The notes under the pieces were generated by a model that searched no databases, was not told the DNA's origin, and worked only from the letters and a program-made list of their open reading frames with translations. A program made the position numbers and the translations under genes. 64,000 nucleotides of DNA. Origin: Rhabdornis inornatus (lineage: Eukaryota; Chordata; Aves; Passeriformes; Rhabdornithidae). Every line of letters starts with the position of its first letter. Position 1 is the stretch's first letter. This document shows, piece after piece, positions 50,742-61,400 of the stretch. The DNA is taken from the NCBI GenBank assembly GCA_013397075.1, contig VWZS01000327.1, positions 1 to 64,000 of the forward strand, written 5' to 3'.

Positions 50742-53700
50742 TCTTTTGTTCTTCTTTTACATTAACTGGTACAAAAATAAAAAGGAATTATGAAGGATGA
50801 AAAAGGTCTGCTTACACCAGTGCAAGAACACAGTTTTTCTCTGTCTTGAGGAGAAGGTTTCAGTGACAACTGATATAATGATAACTGCAGAGTAAGAAAA
50901 AAAAAATCTAGGTGTAAGAGTAGTGTACATATGAATCCGACAAGATTTGAAGACCTAAATTTCAATTCAAAATACCCAGCTAGGTTATTGTATTGGAATT
51001 GTGCTTCTTGAAGTCTCAGCTGTTCTGTCACTGTGCTTCATTCCTAATCAATTCAGGACATGAAGATGCTGAACAAGAAGGAATCCTACTTTTGCAATAA
51101 ATCATAAGTCTTGCATTTCAAATGATTCTAAGGACTCTTAAAATTACAAGTGTCTTAGAACAATTAATACTGATGGGAAAAGATACAATAGGCAGAAAAA
51201 ACAAGTTAGCAACTGAAAAAAGCTTTTATTTTAAAATATTCTTCTATCACCAAAGGACAATGCGTTAACTAAACAGAAGATTAGAAACTAGCCTTAAATG
51301 ATGGGAAAATACCAACTGAAGAATGGGTTATGTTGCATTATGTCTTTAGTCATCATTTGCCAGAAGGACTATTTTCATCCCTTCATCTCCTGCAACCTAC
51401 TAACCAAAGCATCAGTAACAAGCGTTCATTGGACTGATCCTAAGAAATATCCCAGCCAGTCCAAAATTTTCATAAAAGACATCTCAAATAGCTACTCATA
51501 AATCACAGAAAAAACTTTGAGGAAAGACACATAGCCTGTCTCTTCTTTGCCTTGTACTTCCTCCTTCATTTCGCCTCCCATTGGCACCAGATCCAAAGGC
51601 TCCTCCAGAGCCCCAGACTCGTGACTGGAGCACCCCCATGAGCCAGCGCTGAGTACAACAGCGAGTAACAGATACTCCAGGCCAAGACCTCCTGCTCTGC
51701 CCTTCTGTTAAATTACTTGCTAAACCAATTTATCCCCTCAAAATTCACTGAATGTCACTCCTCTATTGCAACTCAGCTAGTCTATTATTATTATTAACCT
51801 GAGCCTGGCAGCCTCCCGAGTGTTAAATGTTGTATGAAGTATAAGACAGCACGACCCCTCCTACACCAAACCACAATTTTCAATCACTAAACAGAAAAAA
51901 AAAAACAGGGGAAAGTAATCCAATATTCAGTAATTTAGTAATACCATATAAAGACATGGTGGGTACCACCATCAGGCCAGAAACACACCTTGCTAACTGA
52001 AGAACAAGCAGCAAAATGATTGGTTTCATAATTCTATTTGAGACGGTCTACATAATTTAATAAACAAAGAAGCAAAATGGAATTCATTCCTCCTAAATAT
52101 CAATTACATTGTGATGTAGAAGTTATCGGTCTTCTGCAAAGACAGAAAGGCCCATGAACTACAGTTATTTAAGGCTTCCATTTTACCAATAACTACAATG
52201 TTAACAAGGTATTCAAATTATCTATTTTTATATTCATATAAGACAGAGTAAATACCAAACATATATTATTTAATTTTTATATAAATATTACATATACTTC
52301 AGAAGGCTAAGTCCTTTAAATAAAAGTTTCCATCTCTGAAAAAAATATACCTTGAAACACTGCAAAAATTTTTCAATAAAATTTCAGGATTATGTAGAAT
52401 CTTAGAAAGACAATATAGAAATACATTTAGCTGGATATATTGGTTCTTTCTGTGCTTTAAACAGGCTGTGTGCATCACAGCTGAGATACAGCAATACCCC
52501 CTTAACCAGGAGCCATCCATGGGAAACGACGATTCCCGGTCCACATTCCATCATTCACGTCAGCACATGCCAAGTAAAACAGAACCTCTGCAAGCACAGG
52601 CTGCTGTGGAGAGTGACACTGATATGTCTTCTGAAAATAAGAGTCAGCAAGTCAATTATTTTATTTCATGTTTACACCAATCAAGCTAGGTGCTCCTTTA
52701 GCTTCAAATCTAATTATACCTGCCTTGCTTAGCACTCTTTAAAAACCTGGCACTGTTTCTTACTTTGCTCTCCTTAATAAAACAGAATAAAATTTTATAT
52801 AAACAAAGTAGTAATGTATGCAATACAGACATTTAAGTGTACTATCCTACCTATTTTCCATAAAAACTAATTTTATGACGTAAAAGGTTTTCTTCAATGC
52901 ACAATTGAAAACAAATTGCTATTCTCTTTTCATGAATATACATTTCAACTCTGTAATGTGAGGCATACCATGTTTGTAGTATAAGTGTTCACAGACAACA
53001 ACAGCCCGCAAATACATTTACAGTGGGAAAAAATGTTCCTTTACACTTGTGAGTTGTTCTAGAGTTCTCCCATTGTTGTCAGAGACCATAAAAAGGGCAA
53101 AATTTTGCTTACAATGTATATACATTTTTAAGTTAATATTACCATCTTAATATGATCTGTGTTTTTAAGTCACTTTCCTACATTAATAAGTACATTTTCA
53201 TTAATTTTTCACCTCCACTAATCTATCCAGCATTGTTCTGACAATGAAATAAATTCTATTTCAATTTACTGCCTAATGTTTTGCTGTGCTATATTTTGTT
53301 ACTTTTAACATCTATTCATTTTTATGAAAATTATTTACTGACATTCCTTTTCCTGATACAAGAATTTGCATATGATAAAGAACATAAGTGAAAAAAGCCA
53401 TGAGTTTAACTCAAAATTCCCAGGATTTAAAATCTAGCAATATAAAGAACTAAGATTTTGTTTCAAAGGTTTTGTTCTATCTTTTTTCTGCTTTCTGACA
53501 GGTGATAGACTCAACCATGCATACACAGAGCTCCATACTGTCATTTTCACTTAGCCATTTTTCAAACAAACACATGACCAGTTGCCTTTAGCCTCTCCTG
53601 TTCTCATACACTGTACAAAAGACATACTATTTCACACAGAGAACATCAGCCCCTACATCCTACAAAAGATAAAATTAATCTTATTGAGTTTCCAGAGTAG

Positions 53701-55088
53701 ATTATGGACTTTTTCTAGCAATATCTGTGCCCTGGTCCTAAATTATTTTTCTATGGTAAGAAACCAAAATTAATACATTATAATTTTAAAGGAAAAAAGA
53801 AAAGGTATATACACACACATTAATTCAGGTAGGTTTAGTTTAACAAATATTCTTCATTATTAATAGATCGATCATGCACTTCCTGTTATAAAATACTGTT
53901 TCCAATTGCATAAAATGTTGTCATTTTTCAACCATTTGACCTGACATTCTACATCACAGGTTTTAATTCACTCTTTCTTTAAATACCTCTATAATGGTCT
54001 CTGTTTACATAAACAAAGCTGCAAGAGAACAAACTGCTTTATTAAAAAAAAAAAAATTGAAATTATGATATCATATTGAGCAGTCTTTTGAGGAAGGCCT
54101 TAATATTTAACAAAGGATGTGCCATTGGACATGATACAGAAACCAGGAAAAAAAAAGTTACTCTGAGAGTAACTTCAGATCACACATGTTAAAGAGAATT
54201 CTTATATTTTAGAAGCCAAATCCTCCAGACATGTTGTCTGCAAGGAGTCTTCTAACCCAGGCTGAACACAACCATATCTATAAAGATAAATCTGAGCTTC
54301 TGTAAGTCATATCAGGTTTTGATCCAGACAGTTGAAATAAGAATAGAAAGACTTTTTTGTGAGCTCCCTGCTGGATTCAGGCATTTTACAGGAGATGCAT
54401 TATAATCCTCTAGAAATCCTAATATATATTACACTTATTTCCCAACTCAGCTAAATCCAGAACCCATAACCCAGAGCATTCCTCTGCTAATACTGTTGAC
54501 AGTCACAGGAAACATATCCCATCATACTCTTTCTCTGCATTCAGGAGAAATCAAGGAGCAGTCGATGCAAATTCTGTAACAGCTCCTGTAACAGAGATCA
54601 GAGTTGTCATTCTAAAGGTTCCATCCTTATGAGGACCAGTGCAAGGCAACCTGATGTAGTATATTTTTACACCTCACTTCTGTTTATAAAGTGAGGACCT
54701 GAAGAGTTAGAAAATATACTAGAAAACTGGTATTTTTTTCTGTGTTCTTAGTGTTTTCATACCAGTCAAGAATTTTTATGCACTTTACTGTGAGGGGTTT
54801 TTTTGCCTCTGATTCAGAGACAGAAGGGCAAATTAGTTTTGTTTAATATACATAAAATGTAAATTATTCTAGACAACCCATATGGAAATTAACATCCAAG
54901 ATGTGAAGCAATGTTTCAGTTCTGGAACAACATACAATTTTAAAAGGGAAGAATGATCTTAATTGAAAAAACACATTAGAACTCAGATCCCTTTCTAAGT
55001 GAAATCTTATTGAGAAAAACCTATAGGGGATAATCTTCCAATCTTCCATAAGGCTCTTTCTACATTTCAGGCAAAAATGGCAGCCAAC

Positions 55089-55153
55089 AAAAAAAAAAAA
55101 AAAAAAAAAAGGCATTGGTCCAGATTGGTCCAGAGATGAAGGAATGAAGGAAT
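55089..55153 (+). repeat. Poly-A22 and adjoining short tandem duplications
   Basis: A homopolymer at 55089-55110 is followed by tandem ATTGGTCCAG and tandem GAAGGAAT. Low-complexity; no retroposon body is identified. Confidence 0.85.
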
Positions 55154-55455
55154 GACTCAATTGCTAGAGAATAAAACACAGCACATGGGCACCAAATGAA
55201 ACCACCATCATTGATATAATTTATCAATGTCTAAACAGAAGAGAAGGGTCACTTCAGGATATAGTAAGGAAAAAACAGTTGGGGAACCAGAAGTAGAACA
55301 AAGGAATGCTTCTTCAATCTCCCAGCCACCTGACCGACTAGCTGTGCCTCACATGTGAAAGGCACAACTTCGTTCTACACAACACTGCTAGATCCCAAAT
55401 TATCCCCTATTCTCCTCTCCCTGTTGTGGAGTTTTTTAGATAGGATCTCTGCAGG

Positions 55456-55972
55456 TGTGCTGCATTTGGCTGGGATGAAGTCAATTTTCTTCACAGTAGC
55501 CTGTGTGATCCTGAGTTTTCTTCCATTTGTGACTAACACTGTTGATAACACACCAGAATTCTGGTTATTGCTGAACAGGGCTTGCACAGTGCAAAGGCTT
55601 TTTCCCAGTCCATTGCTCCAGAAGGAGGCTGGTAAGAAACTCGAAGAGCTGATCCTATTGATCAAAACATGTTCCATGCCATGTGATATTTTGCTAAGCA
55701 ACAAAAACTCAAGACAGGGATATGGAAGTAGGGAAAGTCATGGTTACACTCTGAGGCCAACCTTACCAGAAATTGTTTAAGTATCTGTCTGCTAGTGGAA
55801 AGTAGGGAATAAATTCCTTTACTTTGCAAGTATAGTTTTTCCTTCACCTATTAAACTGCTTTTTTCTTGATCCGCAAGTCTTTATGCTTCTCTTTTATTT
55901 TATCGGCCATCCCACAGGAGAGAGGAAGGAGTGAGCAGCTGTGTTTAGCTGCTAGCCAGGGTCAACCCACCA
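55456..55972 (+). mobile_element. Old solo LTR related to the 27.8-kb LTR (boundaries approximate)
   Basis: Collinear with the LTR at 27787-28402 but strongly diverged. It shares GTCAATTTTCTTCACAGTAG near the start, GTTATTGCTGAACAGGGCTT, the poly(A) area CACCTATTAAACTGC (ATTAAA at 55850-55855), GGAAGGAGTGAGCAGCTGTG, and an end resembling AGGGTCAACCCACCA. The TATA region and a duplicated target site are not clear. The 141-codon open frame through it is not a retroviral protein. It is antisense to RIMS2. Confidence 0.75.
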
Positions 55973-56484
55973 AAGGAGAAGAGGAAGAGCATCTACTAAT
56001 GACTATGTGCAGTGGAAAAGAGCATGATAATAGGGTCACAATTATACTCTAAAGACCAATTCTGCGGATGAAACACACTAGGTATTAGCGTAATTTTGAA
56101 AACTCCTTACTTGTTCAAGCATAAGTCCAGAGAGAAGCCCATAAGACATTCTAATTAATGGATTAATTTCCATTCTCACCTAAGCTGCCAGAATGGAAAA
56201 TATCTGCTGAAACTCTCAGACAAGTAGTTTTGAGACTTTTTTGCAGTTCCTTCCTATATCTGAGCTCAAACGTCTGGCAATCACTGAATTCTTCCAAACA
56301 TCTTCTCCCAGACACACATCCAAGAAGGTAAGAATGGCTGTCTGACAGAAGGATGCTATACTGCATGCCAAGCAATGCCAGAAGCCAAAGGACTTTTTTA
56401 AGAAGCAGATTTGTGAAGAAAATTAACTAAAGTCCAGGAAAAAGTGATAACAAATTAACTTTCTCACTGATTATGCACAGACAG

Positions 56485-56592
56485 GAAAGGAAAGAAGAGT
56501 AAATAAAACATAAATAAATAAAGCAAATACAGGGAAAAAATAAGTAAATAAAACAAAACAAAAAAACACAGAAGAAGATCAAAATAAAAAAG
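56485..56592 (+). repeat. A-rich low-complexity tract
   Basis: Repeated AAATAAA/AAACAAAA units over about 100 bp. The minus-strand open frames here are low-complexity translations. Confidence 0.75.
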
Positions 56593-56731
56593 TTGTTGCA
56601 ATTTAAAGATACGGCAACCAGGATGTGCCTCATTTATTTGGATTTCTGAGGAAAGTACAAAGGTCTGAAAAGGGGTATGCTGCACATAAGTCACTAATGT
56701 TAACACAGTTCTTGAGACCATTATCAATATC

Positions 56732-57013
56732 AGTCATGGGCAGGGACACCTTCCACTAGATCAGGTTGCTCAAAACCCCAACCAGCCTGGCCTTTAACTC
56801 TTCCCGGTATGGGGCATTCACAGGTTTTGTGGGCAACCTCTTCTAGTGCCTCACCACCCACACAGTAAAGAATTTCTTCTTATACAATCTAAACCTGCCA
56901 TTTTTCAGTTTAGAGCCATTCCCTCTTGTCCTGTCACTACACATCCTCATAGAAAGTCCTCCTCCCTCCTTTTTATGAGCCTCATTCAGATACTGGAAGG
57001 TATGTAGTAATTA
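56732..57013 (-). mobile_element. CR1 LINE, 3' part (split by the LTR at 57014-57482)
   Basis: The plus strand reads GTCATGGGCAGGGACACCTT, CACTAGATCAGGTTGCTCAA, CAGCCTGGCCTTTAACTCTT, TAAAGAATTTCTTC, and the CCCTCTTGTCCTGTCACTAC block, up to CAGATACTGGAAGG. The last roughly 60 bp of the 3' terminus are missing. The element continues at 57483. RIMS2 sense orientation. Confidence 0.9.
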
Positions 57014-57482
57014 TGTCAGGATGGACATGACTAGCATCAACACCAGTCTTTTATTAAAAACTTCTCATGCCTTCTCTCAGTGGACTTCTTTCTGACAAGT
57101 CTGCCTCCTCTCCTCATAAGTAGCTCCACACAATACTGACTCCTTTTTTTACAGGCAGCTCCACACAACTCTGACTCCTTTTCTTCTCTCTGCATAACTG
57201 GCTAAACCCCAGCCTGTCCCTTGTACAGCCACCTAACCCTGACTATCCCTCACACAACAGCTGGTTACCCTATCTATCCCTTACCTCCTCACAGCACAGC
57301 CAGCAGACCCTTAATCTCAAGCTCCAACTCAAACTGTAACTTGTGGCCGGCTAAGCCACTCTTTTATAACACGCAAATTCCTTGGCCAGGCACAAATGTT
57401 TCCACTCCTCAGTAATCAGCACAGCTGTAATTCATAAGGAGAGATTGCCTCCTGCACTGTCCTTCCAACCTATCTTGCCACA
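57014..57482 (-). mobile_element. LTR inserted into a CR1, in RIMS2 sense orientation
   Basis: Read on the minus strand the 469-bp element begins TGTGGCAAGATAGG. It has a TATA box in GTTATAAAAGAG (plus 57359-57370), an AATAAA (plus 57050-57055), and ends GTCATGTCCATCCTGACA. It interrupts one CR1: on the plus strand the left CR1 part ends in a block like AGTAATTATGTC and the right part resumes with TCCCCAGAGCTTTCTCTTCT. The exact target-site duplication is not resolved, so the ends may be off by a few bases. Inside are two 35-bp tandem units beginning AGCTCCACACAA (57122-57156 and from 57157). No internal retroviral sequence is present. Confidence 0.78.
57122..57190 (-). repeat. 35-bp tandem duplication inside the LTR
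   Basis: Two units starting AGCTCCACACAA(T/C)(A/T)CTGACTCCTTTT lie 35 bp apart in the part between the TATA box and the poly(A) signal. A weaker third unit may precede them near 57098. Confidence 0.8.
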
Positions 57483-57897
57483 TCCCCAGAGCTTTCTCTT
57501 CTCCAGTTTGAACTACCCCAAATAGTAGCTTCTCCAGCCCTCTGAGCATCTCTGTGGCCATTCTCTGGACTCACTCCAGTACGTCCATGTCCTTCATATG
57601 TTGGGGACTCCAGAACTGGTTGCAGTACTCCAGGTGAGGTCTCACAAGACAGGAGTAGAGGTATTTAATCACCTTCCTTGACCTGCTGGCCACACTTCTT
57701 TAGTCACAGCTCACTACACAATTGGCTTTCTGCTCTGCAAGAACACATTGCCAGGTTGTGTCCTGCTTTCCATGCAGCAACACCTCAAGGTCTCCTCAAA
57801 ATTTCTCTGAATCTATTCCTTGCCCAGTCTGCATCTTTGCTTGGGCTTTCCCTGACCCAGGGATAGGATCTTGCACCTGGACTTGTTGAATTTCATG
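57483..57897 (-). mobile_element. CR1 LINE, ORF2-side part (continuation across the LTR)
   Basis: The CR1 resumes with TCCCCAGAGCTTTCTCTTCT and AGCCCTCTGAGCATCTCTGT. It continues with GCAGTACTCCAGGTGAGGTC, CTTCCTTGACCTGCTGGCCA and GACCCAGGGATAGGATCTTG, then CACCTGGACTTGTTGAATTT, the complement of the CR1 region encoding the FNKAKCKVLHLG-type motif. It is 5'-truncated at about 57897. Confidence 0.9.
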
Positions 57898-57969
57898 GGT
57901 TTAGGAACTATGGAATCACAAACTAAAAGGAAATAACTGTCATCAATAACTCAGTCGTCAGTATTGTTC

Positions 57970-58446
57970 TGATGTGGGCCTCCTGGAGGAAGTTCACAGG
58001 AGGGCCATAAAGATGATTAGAGGGATGGAGAACTGCTCCTATGAAGACAGGAGGAGAGAGTATGGATTGTTCTCTTCAGCCTGAAGAGGAAAAGGGTCCA
58101 GGGAGACCTAATCACAGCCTTTCAGTATTAAAGGAAGTTTGTAAAGCAAGGAGAGCAACTTTTTGCACAGGCAGATAGTGGTAAGACAAGGGGAAACAGT
58201 TTTAAAGTAAAAGGTGAAATATCTAGATAAGATGTTAGGAAGAAGTTCTTTAGTGTATGAGGGGTGAGACACAAGAACAGATTACGCAGAGAAATTATAG
58301 ATGCCCCACTCTTGGAATTGTTCAAGGTGAGCTTCGATGGGGCCCTGGGCAATCTCATGTAGTGGGTGGCACCCTGGCTCTTGGCAAGGAGGTTGGAACA
58401 AGATGAATGTCCCTCCCAACCCAAACCAACATGGTTCTATAATCTC
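57970..58446 (+). mobile_element. CR1 LINE 3' fragment, opposite orientation to its neighbour
   Basis: Sense CR1 landmarks: GGAGGGCCATAAAGATGATT, TATGAAGACAGGAGGAG, GGGTCCAGGGAGACCTAATC, AGATAAGATGTTAGGAAG, ATGCCCCACTCTTGGAATTG, and CCCAACCCAAACCAACATGG, then TTCTATAATC at the 3' terminus. It lies 72 bp from the 5'-truncated end of the minus-strand CR1, so the two form a large inverted repeat. Antisense to RIMS2. Confidence 0.92.
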
Positions 58447-61400
58447 TGCTCACAGAGAGTCATGTAAGGAATTGTAATGCTGACCCCTAGCTTTGCTCAT
58501 AGGCCTTGCACTCTATTCACTGAAGCAGGGAGGTCTCATAACTCGTTAACATCAAATACATCTGTGATTAAGTGTGCTGCTGATACACGAGGCATTTAGT
58601 CTCCATGCTCCTAGTTCCTTCTCAAAGCACTACAGCCAGTTATACCCAGTACGAGATTGTCTTTGACAAGCCAAAGTACAAAAGTCATTCATACCACAGA
58701 ACAAGCAGGAATGGCAAATAATTTGCAGAATAAAAGAGGAGAGCAACTGGAGAGACAAAACTAGTCCAGCCACTTATGGGAAAGAAAGAAGCATTAAGAA
58801 GCATTAGTGCCAGCACAGTGGTCCTGTAAAAACTTTGCCTTGAACATCACACACCTGTTTATCTATCTTCAAGAAGACTGAACTGACACCTGGAGAGTTA
58901 GGAGGATGATTAGTAGATACAGAGAATAATGTAAGTAATAGGAGGAGACATCTGAATTGTAGTAAAATGAGAAATAAAAAGTTGGGCTAAAAGTGCAGCC
59001 TAATATCAAAGAAAGAAGAAAAACAATGAAGAACAGGCATAAATTATCTGGGACTGGCTGAAGTGGGAAATTAGAAGATGGCTTCTAGCTATAAAGAGAA
59101 TGGTATACTAATACATCTTCAAGTAAGAATAATGAGAGCAAAATACAGGTAAACTAATCAAGCTTTGCCTATAAAATAGTTATGAAAGTGGCTATTAAGA
59201 CTGCTGGTCTGAGAGTTAAGGTTTGGACCTAAGAATCATCCATCCTGTCTCAGGATTCATCTTCCATTCATTACATACATACTGAAAGAACAGGAATAAA
59301 TAATTATAACTTTTCGTCTTAAAATCAAAAGAATCAATGACATTTTACTTTAGCAGTAAATATGCATATACCAGTAGAAACTTGGCATTTCTCCCTTTTT
59401 CCTCAAACACTTCCAGATATTTTTAAGTACGCATGCCCCCACCCACCCACCAAAAAAAAAAAAATCTACATTTTTAATAGTCAGCTAAAAGGTGCCTTGG
59501 ATATTTAAACATACTGGTGAGACTTAGGGAATAGTCTTCAATAGATATTTCTGTGTTATGTGGAATCCTCTGGCTTGTAGGAACCTTGAACATTTCACAA
59601 GCACTGCTCTCTCAGAATACAGTGCAAATGAAACACAGTAGGTACATTATAATCTTCCCAAATCTATCAGAAAGCAGTGTAATGCCAAATTTTCTAAATG
59701 TTACGAAAACAAACCAACCAGCCAACAAAAAAAATTCCACAAAAACCCAGAGATGAAAATGGGTATTAAATAAATAAATTTTAGAACCTTAACCTGAAAA
59801 GAACAGCGCTCCATCTGTTCTGTTATCTAAATTATAGTAACATATATCATTTTAACAGGATTTCCAGCTAAGTAAATAAATCTTGTACTATGACCATATA
59901 CACATATGTCTATATTCTCTAAATTGTTCCACTTAGTACAGCTTTGCTCTTTTTAAGGCAAATCAAATACTTTACAAAATTCTAAACAAAAAAATAAGTA
60001 AGTTTCACTGCATGAAGTTATATCTATATTTACACCATATTTTTGAGAATTTCCATTACATTTGCATATATAGCTATTACTGTCTAACACTAATAAGGAA
60101 ATGCTGTCTTGTCATTCTGAGGTGCAAAAAGATTTAAATTCAGTAATTGGAGCATTAGAATGCAAATGAGTAATATTTATATTTAAATCTACTTCAGATC
60201 TTATCAATTTAACACATTTATCAAACTACAGGAATTTCTCCTCTGGACTGTACCTAGGACAAGAAAAAGCTGAGAAAACCTTCATAGGGAGCATTAAAAA
60301 GATTTTAATTAAATATATGTGTTTAATCGCAGATCTAATGCATTCCCATTTCAAAAGAGCAGTTCTCAAAGCCTGAATATTGTCATCCAAACACAAGGCA
60401 AATATGAAAACATAAACTTCGGTGAAAGAATTCCCCAATGGTACAGACTTGCTGTAATCTTATAACTAACTGCTAGATAACAGTCAGTGTAGGGATGTAA
60501 AAAGTAAAGCACATGACAAAAGTAATCCTAGCAACAGATGTAAAGCTCTATGATAAATTAGCTATTATGTTTCAGAAAAAAAATCAGCTTCTAGTAGTAA
60601 TCAAGAAAAGCAAAAGCAATTACTATGGAGTTTATTATGAAAGACAGTATACTACTGTATTGCTTGATAAATATGTGCTATTCTCATATCTTTAACCTTT
60701 CAGTTAAGAAAAAACCCTCAGAAAGAAGACAATTTATTTATAAAAACTAACAAGAAGGACAGTAAGGGTGATCAGAAGCAGAGAACGATTTCCATGTTGG
60801 AAAAATCTATGTGTGGTACTTTTAAGATCCCAAGATCAAACTGAGATAAACTGAAAATATGTAAACTGTAAAACCAAACAGTTCAGGGGACATGTAGAAA
60901 ATTCTATTTAAACACAATGAATTTGGTCAAGGTGGATGTGTTTTCATATAGAGCAAAAAAGGCTATAAAACTGCCTGGTGAGATATTCTTTCTTACATAT
61001 TTATGTCTAGCCCCTGTCAAAGATATCAGCCTGTATATGGGTACAGGGGAACAGGTTGGTAGTTTGTACATTTTAATCATTTAGTCTGTCTTTGTACATA
61101 TTAATCTTTTAGTCTGTCATTCACAAATAAAATTATTTTGTCTGTCTTTTGCGTTATTGAGAAGGTGAGGCAAAACAAGGCATTAATTACAAAAATTCAA
61201 AGAGATTTACGATCCACAGGGTAATCCAGATCATTCTCCACTCTGCAATGAACTGGAACACCAGTGTAGATCAGCTTCACTAACTGTCAAGATGGACCAA
61301 ATGATATTTCATTCCCACTCTTACAGAAAAACTAAAAAAACATTGAAAAAATATTTTTATTCCTGTTCTATGGAGAGAGGGGGGAAAAGACAGATCTCCT

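Larger units (their letters stand above)
49506..55455. other. Mostly unique AT-rich intron, with one GC-richer island
   Basis: The stretch 51540-51870 is richer in G+C than its surroundings and contains CCTCCCATTGGCACCAG and GCCCCAGACTCGTGACTGG. I could not assign it to an LTR, a CR1 or an exon. An AT-dinucleotide stretch with one undetermined base (50728) is at 50703-50741. A 22-A run (55089-55110) is followed by two copies of ATTGGTCCAG (55114-55133) and two of GAAGGAAT (55138-55153). Confidence 0.4.

Noticed and set aside
55355..55780. 141-codon open frame with an overlapping 109-codon frame on the opposite strand
   Set aside because: Mostly inside an old LTR collinear with 27787-28402; not a protein gene.
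56427..56727. Minus-strand frames full of Phe, Leu, Ile and Cys that look like membrane proteins
   Set aside because: They are translations of an A-rich low-complexity tract.
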